The notes beneath the pieces are model-generated. The model saw nothing but the letters and a program-made list of their open reading frames with translations, ran no database searches and was not told the origin of the DNA. Below, piece by piece: positions 48,716-58,606 of a stretch of 64,000 bases of DNA. Positions within the stretch are counted from its first letter, which is position 1; every line of letters starts with the position of its first letter. The DNA is from Pichia kudriavzevii (lineage: Eukaryota > Ascomycota > Pichiomycetes > Pichiales > Pichiaceae), in contig NC_042507.1 of the NCBI RefSeq assembly GCF_003054445.1, positions 930,001 through 994,000 of the forward strand, written 5' to 3'. The position numbers were made by a program, and so were the translations under genes.

Positions 48716-50830
48716 ACAACATGCTCTTTTTTTTCTTATCAGCCCAGAGGACTTGATAAAAATATCTGAAATACTTTACTGCTGGGAACTCACATGCAGA
48801 TCTAGCCTTGACCCTTGCTGTTAGCGTACACACTCGCAATCATGTGGAACTAAATATAAATTAATCATCCGAGAGTATTTATACTTTGTTCAATAAAACG
48901 TATGTAGATATATATATGTACAGTATCACATCGGCCTTTGATACTCTTAGATTCAAAGTTTTGACTCTGATTTACTTCCTATAATTGGTTGAGCGCATGA
49001 GGGAATAAACTATAGTGTTCAATCTTTGGTAGATACCGGAGAAAATCAATTATTTTTGCGTTCTCATTGCTTCCGCCCATGCAGTGGAATTAAACCATGT
49101 GTCCCTTTTTGAAATGGCAACCCTGCATTTCAACGAGATATCGTAATTGGAATAATATTTTACGTGAGATTTGCATACTTTATGTTATTTGAGAATAGTA
49201 CTTATTGTAACAAAAATGCTAAAGCTAATAAAGAACTTGTTTTATCCAACTTAATAGAGGTTTAAGCTGCAAGAAATGCTTCTTGTTTTTCCTGATAGGA
49301 TAACACGTGTTAAATAAACAATTCTTTTTTTCCTAGATTTATAATTGGTCATATTTAGTTACCAAAAGAAGAATTGATATATCATTTTCTTTTAGAATCA
49401 ATCTTCGCCCTCTACATGCACAAGAAATTCATTGGTATTTTCCTTTGTTCATAATATCCGTTCTTTTTTAGTTAATATTCATGCTCCCAACAAAAAGATC
49501 AAATGTAGCTCATCGTTTTAAAAAGCGGTTTTACCCCCAAAACTGGTATTTGTTGCTGAATTGATATCGTCGGGAAAATAACGGTGACTAAGCCACTGGC
49601 ATTTTAATTATTTTTTTGATGGAGTTTCACTTAAGGCTATGACATATCAATAATTTAAGAGGGATTAGCAGCAAATATATATATCATGACCAATTCTTAT
49701 TGCCGAATTGGTTTTCTAGGAACACGGTTTTAATTTAAAGCTACTAGAAAAGTAAAAGAAGAATATTCAATTGCCAGTATTACAGGGAGTCATGCTCTTT
49801 GAAACTAATATTAAGTATATGAGAACAAATAAATACACCTTTTCTCAAGCTAACAAAACATTACCAAGGATTAATAGAATACTAGTGTGAAAAATGTATC
49901 TTGAAACCACTGCGTCTCAAGTCAACTAAGGGTTGCCTAAACTAGAGCAATGTTTTAAGGCACAAGATGATTTCTCTGTTATTTAAAAGAAATGATTAAG
50001 AATTTTGATATCAAATAAATCCGCAGATGTTTGGAATTTATAAATATTTGTGTATAACAAGAGATCATTTTTCCGGAGTTGAAAAAAAAAAACGACCTTT
50101 TTTATATAAATATAAATCTTGTTAGAATTCCTTTATGGTTAAGGGACATCTTTCCAAAACTTTGACATGATAAATTATTTATGCGTCTCTAATTAAATTT
50201 TCGGCGATACGAAATAAAAATTACCTAGTTAATTTCACTCCTAAATAGCCAAGCTTTTCAACCTAAATTCTTCGATAAAATTCACAAACCCACAAACCTG
50301 CTTGTCTTGATCTATTCCTTTTTCATAGCGAAACCCATATCCTTGAAGGTAGCCTTTGACCTGATAATGACGTGATTATAAAATATGTTTTCTAGTCATT
50401 CCGCAATTTGCATGCCAAGGCCAACAATTATGTCTTCCGTATATCTCGCACTAATACCCTATTAAAAAACTGTTTCCAGCTCATCACTAACTGTAAAGAT
50501 ATTATTAACTGTTATGTAGTTCTCATATATTATGGTTATTTCTCGCGTTTCTATATTCCGTGTCTGTTTCACATCACTTATTTCACTTGTGTACCCTAAC
50601 TAAACAATACTAACAAGTATTTGAAACTTTGTTTCCCACTACGCTAGGATTTTAGCTAAACTTATCAAACTAATCTGATATGGATTGACACTAAAGCACA
50701 CGGCTAAACCATTATTCATTATTTGAGCTGTTACATTCTTCTGCTCTTTCTATCAGCTACATCTGTAGGTAGCAATGTGTTGAGTCGGTTTTCGTGCGAT
50801 TAATGAATTAACGACATGTATATAGCAGAA
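48716..50830. other. 2.1-kb gene-free region between convergent genes
   Basis: Both neighbours (ALG6 plus, MMS22-like minus) end here, so neither needs a promoter in it. It is AT-rich throughout and holds no ORF above about 63 codons and no tRNA-like box B. Seen: a CACGTG inside TAACACGTGTTA (49302-49313), a hairpin of ACCAATTC and GAATTGGT with an 8-base loop (49689-49712), TA-repeats (48908-48918, 49677-49684), poly-A (50083-50093) and a lone TACTAAC (50608-50614). Candidate roles are a non-coding RNA, an origin, a centromere or a lost gene; the sequence does not decide. Confidence 0.6.
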
Positions 50831-53800
50831 TCACATTTTCTTCTCAATGGCATGTATCGTTTCTCTATGTAGTTGTACTTGCTCCCGCATTAACAACAGT
50901 CCTTCTTCATCTCCAAACATTTGAATTTTTGAGTCCAGTACACCTTGAGAAGATTTATATAGATTTTTTATCCTTTGTTCTACATCACAAGGAAGAGTAA
51001 TATCTCTGTCACTTGCATGACATTTCAAAAAAGGTTCGTCAAGGTAAACAAAATCACCCATCTTTGCTTTGATTATGCAACTATCTGAAAATCCAGCAAA
51101 GCAATACAAACACCACAGCAAAATCTTGAAATTGGATAAGAGAATTTTCATATAATAATAATCATACTTCTTTATATCAGCAAAGTGCTTTTTGGGCTTC
51201 CCAAGAAATAGAAGTACGTTTAGGACTGGAAGTATGTCAAATTGTTGATTAGTATTGTGTAAATATTTCTCAAAAATTTCCAGCCAGTTTGATAGGTGAA
51301 ATAAATGCTTCGTCTTTGACAAACAAACCTCCTTTATATGGAAAAGTATAATTGAACAAAATGATTCAACAAGCAATGATTCAGAGTGGTGGACAAAATC
51401 AAGTGCTTCAAACTCTGTCATCAGTTTGTCCAAAGAAGATGACGCAATAGCAACTGTATAACTCTTTTCAAAAAGTACACAGATATCTTCCACAGTATCG
51501 TATAGTTGGACTCTCGTGGATAACTTCTGGGGTGTATTCTCAAGATTAAACTCTTTGACTAAATGATCCCACTCGGTCAACTCAAGCTTCATGTCAACCA
51601 TTCCATGTATGAATAGGGCAACCTCTTTGATGTACCTACGAGAAGAAAAGTCAATTGACTGTGATTTTAAAGACTTGATGAATATTTCCAACAGTGTCTT
51701 TCTTACACTAATGTCTAACCTCTTAAACAAGCATTCAAGACACCTGATTGTAATTCTTGTCCTATCATTCATAAAGATGTATTTTGCATTAGAAGTGTTG
51801 TCATCTCCTTTAATCGGCAAAATTCCTGAATTCTTCAAACTATCGAAGACAATAGACAAATCCGCAGATCTAATTGGAAGGTGTTTGAAGAAGAATGCCA
51901 AAACCTCATATTTGACGGGCTCCACTTGAAAGTTTCCAATAAGTTCCGTATAAAAATATGACTCCATTTTATCTCTAAATTCTTGAGTTCCCAGAAAGTT
52001 CCACTCGGTGAACACTATTTGCATTACTGGTTTTTTACTCATAGCTGAACAAAATAACCATACTTTAATGTAAAATTTCTTAATATCAATGGTCATCCTA
52101 TCATTCAAAATAATGGGCTTTACAGACACTATAACATCGTATAAGCTCTTGTCAATTCTAGCCTGATCTTTTTCGGTTATTTCAATTCCATAGGAGAATT
52201 CAAACTGCCTTTTCATTATTGAAAACGTCTTTAAATAGGTAATCAGCATCCCATTTTCAGTCGACAAGTTTTTAAATTTCAATATAATACTAAAAAAATC
52301 CAAGATTCTTTTAAGATAAGATATGTCATGGCCGTTTAGCAATTCAGTCACATTCAATATAAGATCTTTAAGGCAACCTACCATTTCTCTATCATTTTTA
52401 TCCTTATTGATCTTATGTATAATATGTGGCAAGAATTTTCTCACGGTCAAATACTGTTTCCTAGAAGTTTGTTTGACAATAACTGATAATAAAGAAATAG
52501 CTGACTTAATACTGTATTCCGTCCCATTTCTGATCATATCACTTACAACCGATTCTAGAATTGGCATTAGATCTTGATCAAAAAGGCGTATCATAAAAAG
52601 TAAGACAATTGCACGGTTTTGTAATTGGATAGCATCATATCCAAATGTAGAACGAATTGGTATCAATCTTTCCACAATTTTTTTGGTGTTTTCTCCCATA
52701 TATTGTTGTGTGAATTTTCCAAGTGTTTTCAAGTAGACATCTAGACAGCCATCATCATAAGTTAAGGAATCGCTTACAAACGCCGTGGGATAAATCGTAG
52801 CTTTAGGGCTGTTGACACAACCAATGTTTGAAAACTTGTGTTCAGCCAAAAGCCTAAACATTTTTACAATCAACTGATTTTCAAACTCCCATGATAAGTC
52901 TTTGTTTATTTTGAGTATCGACAAAAACAAACACTTCATAGAGTATGTATCATTATTTGAAGTGAGTTGTCCATCCGAATATTTTCCTAGAATGTTGAGA
53001 TAATATTCCCAATCCATTTCAACTTTTTGAAACGCATTACATAAGAACAAGAAGTTGGTTACATTTAAAATGTTACAACTTTTGTGAGGAAGGTAAGACC
53101 CAACAAACCGCCACGGATTTTTGACCACTTTAAGAAAAATGTAAATAGATTCAAGGACTATGTTTTTCTTATGAACAAACATTTCTTCAAATGAAACACT
53201 GCAAATATTCAATACTATACGCTTGCATAACCAGTCTTCAGTGTGTGCAAAACTGTGACAGTTTTCAGTTGAATCCCTTTGTAATACTCTCAAATACAAA
53301 CAAAAATATGGTAAAGTAGTGATAAGTACCAATGGATTTACCTCTTTTGAAATTTTTAGCAAGTTGCAAAAAGAATTGATCTCCATAACGATGTATTCTA
53401 TAATATGCGGAATGTCAACTTTAACGTTTGAGACTACCATTAGAAGGTGAATAAGAAGTTTTCTCACCTGCTTTAGCCCGGACTTTCTTACCTTTTCATT
53501 CGTAATATACCCAAAAAGCAAAGAGAAAATACTTTTAATCTTGGAAAAAGAATCACCATCTTTTAGAGGCATTTCAAAGGTGAATGATGAATTGGATAAC
53601 TCTATCTTAATAGATTTATTCCGGTAGTAAAATTCAGAACTCCCTAAAATTTGCTGGACAAGACTTGAATTCACAAGCTTGGTTGGCCATGGAATAGTCT
53701 TGTAATCATCCAATCTAACATTTAATATATATTTCAAGAACCTCTCATTTTTCGACTTTGAGGTTTTAAACTTATTCCATGTTTTTACTAGACGATCATA

Positions 53801-56056
53801 GTGGTTTTCAACCTCTTTTGTTTCAATTGTGGTTTTGTTCATTGGATTTTCGTGCGTTCCACGTGCATAGTCTATGTTAAATTCAGCTGTATTTACTGTC
53901 TTGTCACTTTGTATTACATGAGCTTGAAGCCCTTCGACTTGATAGTTTTCTGTTAATGGTCGTCTGACAAATAGATAGTTCGGGTTATCCTTTGGTGGGA
54001 AGGAAGCTGCAACTATATTTGTCTGTCTCTTTTTCTTTTTCCTTCCCGAATGTTTCTCAGTGGTATTTTGTTCTTGTGGGTGTTCGAGTAAACGCTTCTT
54101 TTTATTCGTGACGCTTAGTGAGTTCTTATAAGATTTCACATCACGGGTCTTGACGATTGTTGCAGCTTTTTTCAAATCTGATTGATGGTTTTTTCGAGCA
54201 CTAGAAATATCCTCAGTAACTGCACTAGGCTGTTCCCCAAATACGTTTTCTGGAAAATCAAGATCATCATCCGAAAGGGTAAGAAATTTCATAGAGTAAG
54301 GGTCAGAATCAACTGGATTTGAACAATCAGCCATACTTCCATATTCTTTTGAATTTGTTGTCTTTCCTGTCTGAAGAAATTCTTTTATATCTTTATTTTC
54401 AGTGTTGTATGCTTCACCAATAATTGAAGAAGGTGAGCGTTTTACACCTTTGCTGCTGGACCTCACACTTTTCGTTAAAAGAGTGGCACTACTAAACTTT
54501 CTCGTTCTTTTCGGTAATGGTTTTTGCTTCAACTTTTGAGCTGTTAATAACTCGGTTCTCTCGAAAATTTCTTCATTAATAGGTTGTGAGTCAATTGAAA
54601 CTTCCCCAGAAAAGGAAAACAGATCATGTTCTTCTTCATCTTCATCCTCTTCCTCTACAATATCGTCTTCAATTGAAAAATCAGAATCTACATCATTAGT
54701 AGATTTAGAGTTTTCAATTTTGGTTTCGGGTAACAGCTCTGATCTTCCTTCATTCATGATTTCGTGAAAAGACTTTTTCAAAAAGGGCCCATATCCAACG
54801 TCCTTTTTTTTCCGGTCTTCCCTTTTCTGCTGATACCGTTCGTCTAAGAATTCTATAATTTTACTATCATCTTTTCCCTCTTCTTCTAAAGAAATTAACT
54901 CATATCTTGTTGAAAGGCCCAAATATTCGGCTCTATCAACCAAATAAGGGTTTCTATTTATTATGTTCCTGTGTCTCAAATGTCGTGTAAAAAGAACTGG
55001 TGTTTTGGGTATACTTGTATGAGTTGATTGTGGTGATGAAGGAATTGATGGTATCTGGATACCAGAAAATTGTCGAACGTTGATTTCAGTATCTGGCGAT
55101 TTGTCAGTTATTTTTCTTATCTCACTTCTATGTGTATCTACTTCATCTGAATATGGCATTGGTAGAGTATTGTTAGGAATATTTTCATCTTGTATCGCAA
55201 AAATTTTGTCTAATTGGGAAAACGTCAAAGGTATGTCATCTTCTGGTTTTGGTTTGTTATTCTCGCCTGTACTTCCAGATGCAAAAGATAAAGCTACACT
55301 GTTTCTATCTGAACGATTAACTGAATCGCCATTATCTTCATGCAAATCATCTTGGGTTAAGGTTTGTTCATTTCTTAACCTTATTGGACTGCTTTGTATT
55401 GTAATACTATTGTTTCGATCAGAAGTTAAATTTATCAAACTCATCTCATCGTGTCCTAAAGTTGAACCAGTTTCTCTCAAATTCTTATGTTTTTTCAGAT
55501 TTTCTGTGTTGTTTGTCGGCGCTAAGCCTTTGAAGGAAGATAATGGTTTATTGTTTATTCTTTTTAATCGGAGTTGTTGTGACTTCTCCATCACATTGAG
55601 TAACTCCTCTTCCGACGCAAAAGTATTCGTCGTCACTGCATGCGAATTACTCATAGACCTCCATGATTCAAAATTTTTCCTTTTAAACTTGTGGTTTTTT
55701 ATTCCAAGCTCGGTATAAAACTGTTTCTTTTCCTGATACTTATTCTCCAACAGTTGCTCAATTTGATCTTTCGTGTATCCTTCTTCAAATAAACGGTTTA
55801 ATTCAGATTTGGAGCTTAAGTTCAAAAACTCCGCAGCAACTACTGTAAACTGGTTATTTTTTTGAAAGTTACTTGACCTAGTTCTCACTCTTGGTATTTC
55901 TTTGAACTCCTTAGTTAACGGTGTTAATTCCTTTTGTAATTTATGCAGCTGTTTGGCCTTACGCGTAGACAAGCGCCTCTCTTGCTCTACAGTTTCCCAA
56001 GTGACAATACCCACAGCATCATCAGATTGTGAATCTGGAATCGATTCAAGGTCCAT
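50831..56056 (-). CDS. MMS22: MMS22-like DNA-repair protein (Mus7/Mms22 family)
   Basis: A 1,741-residue nuclear-type protein. Residues 1 to about 780 are disordered, with acidic clusters and basic KKKR patches. The remainder is a helical solenoid up to the C-terminus. Near 357-433 is a block like the Mus7/Mms22 core: RHRNIINRNPYLVDRAEYLGLS, then EEEGKDDSKIIEFLDERYQQKREDRKKKDVGYGPFLKKSF. A related, weaker copy lies near 57-131. Mms22 is the Rtt101 cullin adaptor that supports recovery of stalled forks; that role is assumed from family only. Rif1 was considered and set aside because its helical repeats are N-terminal. It has no start ambiguity (ATG 56056), but seven C residues lie two bases upstream of the ATG. 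Confidence 0.5.
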   Translation of the reverse strand: MDLESIPDSQSDDAVGIVTWETVEQERRLSTRKAKQLHKLQKELTPLTKEFKEIPRVRTRSSNFQKNNQFTVVAAEFLNLSSKSELNRLFEEGYTKDQIEQLLENKYQEKKQFYTELGIKNHKFKRKNFESWRSMSNSHAVTTNTFASEEELLNVMEKSQQLRLKRINNKPLSSFKGLAPTNNTENLKKHKNLRETGSTLGHDEMSLINLTSDRNNSITIQSSPIRLRNEQTLTQDDLHEDNGDSVNRSDRNSVALSFASGSTGENNKPKPEDDIPLTFSQLDKIFAIQDENIPNNTLPMPYSDEVDTHRSEIRKITDKSPDTEINVRQFSGIQIPSIPSSPQSTHTSIPKTPVLFTRHLRHRNIINRNPYLVDRAEYLGLSTRYELISLEEEGKDDSKIIEFLDERYQQKREDRKKKDVGYGPFLKKSFHEIMNEGRSELLPETKIENSKSTNDVDSDFSIEDDIVEEEDEDEEEHDLFSFSGEVSIDSQPINEEIFERTELLTAQKLKQKPLPKRTRKFSSATLLTKSVRSSSKGVKRSPSSIIGEAYNTENKDIKEFLQTGKTTNSKEYGSMADCSNPVDSDPYSMKFLTLSDDDLDFPENVFGEQPSAVTEDISSARKNHQSDLKKAATIVKTRDVKSYKNSLSVTNKKKRLLEHPQEQNTTEKHSGRKKKKRQTNIVAASFPPKDNPNYLFVRRPLTENYQVEGLQAHVIQSDKTVNTAEFNIDYARGTHENPMNKTTIETKEVENHYDRLVKTWNKFKTSKSKNERFLKYILNVRLDDYKTIPWPTKLVNSSLVQQILGSSEFYYRNKSIKIELSNSSFTFEMPLKDGDSFSKIKSIFSLLFGYITNEKVRKSGLKQVRKLLIHLLMVVSNVKVDIPHIIEYIVMEINSFCNLLKISKEVNPLVLITTLPYFCLYLRVLQRDSTENCHSFAHTEDWLCKRIVLNICSVSFEEMFVHKKNIVLESIYIFLKVVKNPWRFVGSYLPHKSCNILNVTNFLFLCNAFQKVEMDWEYYLNILGKYSDGQLTSNNDTYSMKCLFLSILKINKDLSWEFENQLIVKMFRLLAEHKFSNIGCVNSPKATIYPTAFVSDSLTYDDGCLDVYLKTLGKFTQQYMGENTKKIVERLIPIRSTFGYDAIQLQNRAIVLLFMIRLFDQDLMPILESVVSDMIRNGTEYSIKSAISLLSVIVKQTSRKQYLTVRKFLPHIIHKINKDKNDREMVGCLKDLILNVTELLNGHDISYLKRILDFFSIILKFKNLSTENGMLITYLKTFSIMKRQFEFSYGIEITEKDQARIDKSLYDVIVSVKPIILNDRMTIDIKKFYIKVWLFCSAMSKKPVMQIVFTEWNFLGTQEFRDKMESYFYTELIGNFQVEPVKYEVLAFFFKHLPIRSADLSIVFDSLKNSGILPIKGDDNTSNAKYIFMNDRTRITIRCLECLFKRLDISVRKTLLEIFIKSLKSQSIDFSSRRYIKEVALFIHGMVDMKLELTEWDHLVKEFNLENTPQKLSTRVQLYDTVEDICVLFEKSYTVAIASSSLDKLMTEFEALDFVHHSESLLVESFCSIILFHIKEVCLSKTKHLFHLSNWLEIFEKYLHNTNQQFDILPVLNVLLFLGKPKKHFADIKKYDYYYMKILLSNFKILLWCLYCFAGFSDSCIIKAKMGDFVYLDEPFLKCHASDRDITLPCDVEQRIKNLYKSSQGVLDSKIQMFGDEEGLLLMREQVQLHRETIHAIEKKM

Positions 56057-56332
56057 ATGGGGGGGTTGGGAGAAAAAGCCGGCGCAGTAGAGAATCCTAA
56101 TTCAGATATCTATCAATCATCCCTGCTTCTGCCAGCTAGCACACATGGAGAAGCTGGTATTTTTCAATTTTCATGTTTTTTGCCATTTCGATTTTCTCGG
56201 AGAATCAAATTATGTCTCACAAATTATTTATCCATCATCGGGAATGTTTGTGAGTCTCATCTTGTAAATACCCTATAGCAATCGAAATATAACCAAGACT
56301 GCAACGAAACCTGTAGAGGGAAGAAATTAACC

Positions 56333-58606
56333 ATGTCTGAATTATCTAAGTCCAATTCTGGACATCGCAGTCCAACAAAAAGAAAAGGACATGTACCCTC
56401 AGTAGCCACAGCTACAAGTCATTTGCTTACTTCAACAAAGGCACTCTTACAATCATTGACTTCGTGGTCTAAACGTAGTGCCACCGTCTCAGAAGTATCG
56501 GCTAAGTTTGTTAAATTTGGAGATTCATTCAAAACACTTAAAAGATCATATAATGCTTTCGGAATTGACATTACAACTCTACCAGATATACCTAAACAAG
56601 TTAGAACAATACTAGAAGCCTCTTTGATTCTCGAACCCTCACAGCAATCATTGGATATGTTTTTACCTCAGATTGGAGAGTCTGTTGCAGAACTTATGAA
56701 AATGCTAAAGGACAAACAATTTGAGGTTTCTGAAGCGGAGAAGAGTAAAAGTAATCTCAGTTTATCTGCTTCTTTATCGACTGTATCATCCTTAAGATAC
56801 CCTGGTAAGTCATTTGCTGCAACACCAGGAGCCACTACCACCACTTCTGAACATGGATCTAATGATACAAGTAGGACACCGTACAAAGATCCATTGACTA
56901 GACTACAAAACAATCGAAATTTAATAAGACGTGCATCAAAGAGATATTCTGCATACCAAACATCTAGTATTATATCGATTCAATCACCGATGAATAGTAC
57001 ATCTTTTGACACTTCCCAACTTCCTAAGACGCCACTTTATGAAGATGGCACGCCAAATATTACCTCAGACGATTTGGAAAATGCCAAAAATGACTCAAGT
57101 ATATTTAATAATTCTACACTAGAAAAGAATGGGAATTCCACGTTCCCATATTCAATAAAAGAGGAACAGGAGAGTGGTCAAACTCCAGAAAGTGATGAAA
57201 CAGAGAAAGAGGAAAATGCCAAAGAAGTCAAAGAAGTTTTGAATGATACTACGGACAAGTTGAAGGGAGGAAGAAATGAAAGGAATGATTCGGTCACCGA
57301 TGTTTTTGGAGGTACAAGAGAGAATCATATATTTTTGAAATTGAAAGATCAAGTCAAAAAAGTGAATATTAAATTACCCACTACTGTTGCGAATGTCAAA
57401 GTCCTATTCACCCAAAAATTCAATTATTCATCTCCGGGGCTTACACCATATCCCAAGATGTACATTCAAGATGGGCCTGCCTCAGTAGCCTATGAACTAG
57501 AAAATATGGCTGATGTTACTGACGGTAGCATCATTTCCCTACAGCAGCCAGACCTTCAGTCTGCCATCTTTAAACATGTAGATTTACAAATAGATGGAGT
57601 TAAAAGCGACATCATGAACATGGAAGACAGATTGTTGAAGAAGATTGAATCAATGAATTTGAGTGTGACATCAAACACGGTTTCAAACACAGTCCGACAA
57701 AGCGTTGAGATTGATTACGAGAAGAATATGAAGGAAAAGCTAGAGAAAAACGAAGAGTATCAAAAGTTGGTTGACGAGCTCCAAAATGAGCTAAACAAAG
57801 TTAAGCAGCATCAAAATAGATCAATCAAGCGAATAACGAATATGATAAATGGTGCCATTGATTATGTCGATAACTTTCAAGAGAGTGGTATAGTTCTGAA
57901 GGACATGACAGAAAATTCATACATTTCAGAATGTAAAAACCGGGTTAGTGAAGGCTGTGAGTCTTTGGTTGAGAAGTTGGATGATTTGCAAGATATCATT
58001 GAGTTCATGAAAACGGACATCACAAAGCATAATATTAAGCCATCTGACAAACAGCTGGAACATCTCGGAAAGGAGATGAGGAAGACAGATGACACACTAA
58101 GGAAACTCACAAATTATACACAAAGTGAAAGAAAAAACATAGCTGCTATATGGAATAAGCAAATGGCACTTATAGCTGCTGATCAAAGATTCTTTAAAGC
58201 ACAAGAAGAAATTATGGGATTATTGGAACAAGATTACCAGTCTGCCCAAGAAACGTTTGAATTAATAAAGTCGTGTGCCGCCCAGCTAGAAAAGAGCTCT
58301 TTACCTAAATCAAAACTGCCAATTCCAGATCCTTCAGTATCCCCATGGGATGCCTCACGCTTAGTTATGGCAGAAGTCGATGCACTAAACCCAAATCACG
58401 AAGAACGAGTCGAGGCTATTGCAAAAGCTGAAAGAGTCAGAGAAATGGAAAAAGAATTAAGGCTGAAGGATGAATTCCAGGAAGAATTGGACGAATTCGT
58501 GTCAAACGAAAGACTCAAAAAAAGGCCAGGTGGGATAGAGGAATTGGAAAGAAATAGACAGGAAAAAGATCTTCAACATATAAAAAACACGCTGGGTGTT
58601 ATGTAG
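56333..58606 (+). CDS. BUD6: Actin-interacting polarity protein Bud6/Aip3
   Basis: Polarisome component that binds actin and the formin Bni1, promoting actin-cable nucleation at bud tip and neck. It has 757 residues (yeast Bud6 788). The N-terminal Bud6-specific region starts VATATSHLLTSTKALLQSLTSWS. A Ser/Thr-rich linker follows; then the conserved core from HIFLKLKDQVKKVNIKLP through YPKMYIQDGPASVAYELE. The C-terminal half is coiled coil, including the formin- and actin-binding region (SPWDASRLVMAEVDALNPNHEERVEAIAKAERVREME). The ATG is at 56333. Its stop codon lies inside the 3' end of the convergent EST2 gene. Confidence 0.93.
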   Translation: MSELSKSNSGHRSPTKRKGHVPSVATATSHLLTSTKALLQSLTSWSKRSATVSEVSAKFVKFGDSFKTLKRSYNAFGIDITTLPDIPKQVRTILEASLILEPSQQSLDMFLPQIGESVAELMKMLKDKQFEVSEAEKSKSNLSLSASLSTVSSLRYPGKSFAATPGATTTTSEHGSNDTSRTPYKDPLTRLQNNRNLIRRASKRYSAYQTSSIISIQSPMNSTSFDTSQLPKTPLYEDGTPNITSDDLENAKNDSSIFNNSTLEKNGNSTFPYSIKEEQESGQTPESDETEKEENAKEVKEVLNDTTDKLKGGRNERNDSVTDVFGGTRENHIFLKLKDQVKKVNIKLPTTVANVKVLFTQKFNYSSPGLTPYPKMYIQDGPASVAYELENMADVTDGSIISLQQPDLQSAIFKHVDLQIDGVKSDIMNMEDRLLKKIESMNLSVTSNTVSNTVRQSVEIDYEKNMKEKLEKNEEYQKLVDELQNELNKVKQHQNRSIKRITNMINGAIDYVDNFQESGIVLKDMTENSYISECKNRVSEGCESLVEKLDDLQDIIEFMKTDITKHNIKPSDKQLEHLGKEMRKTDDTLRKLTNYTQSERKNIAAIWNKQMALIAADQRFFKAQEEIMGLLEQDYQSAQETFELIKSCAAQLEKSSLPKSKLPIPDPSVSPWDASRLVMAEVDALNPNHEERVEAIAKAERVREMEKELRLKDEFQEELDEFVSNERLKKRPGGIEELERNRQEKDLQHIKNTLGVM

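Noticed and set aside
50408-50599. 63-codon frame in the 2.1-kb gap
   Set aside because: TTG start and no protein-like features; expected by chance.
50608-50614. TACTAAC on the plus strand in the gene desert
   Set aside because: No matching donor and flanking exons could be found; a lone heptamer occurs by chance in AT-rich DNA.
50831-56056. RIF1
   Set aside because: Rif1 has its helical repeats at the N-terminus and a C-terminal tail; this protein is disordered first and helical last.
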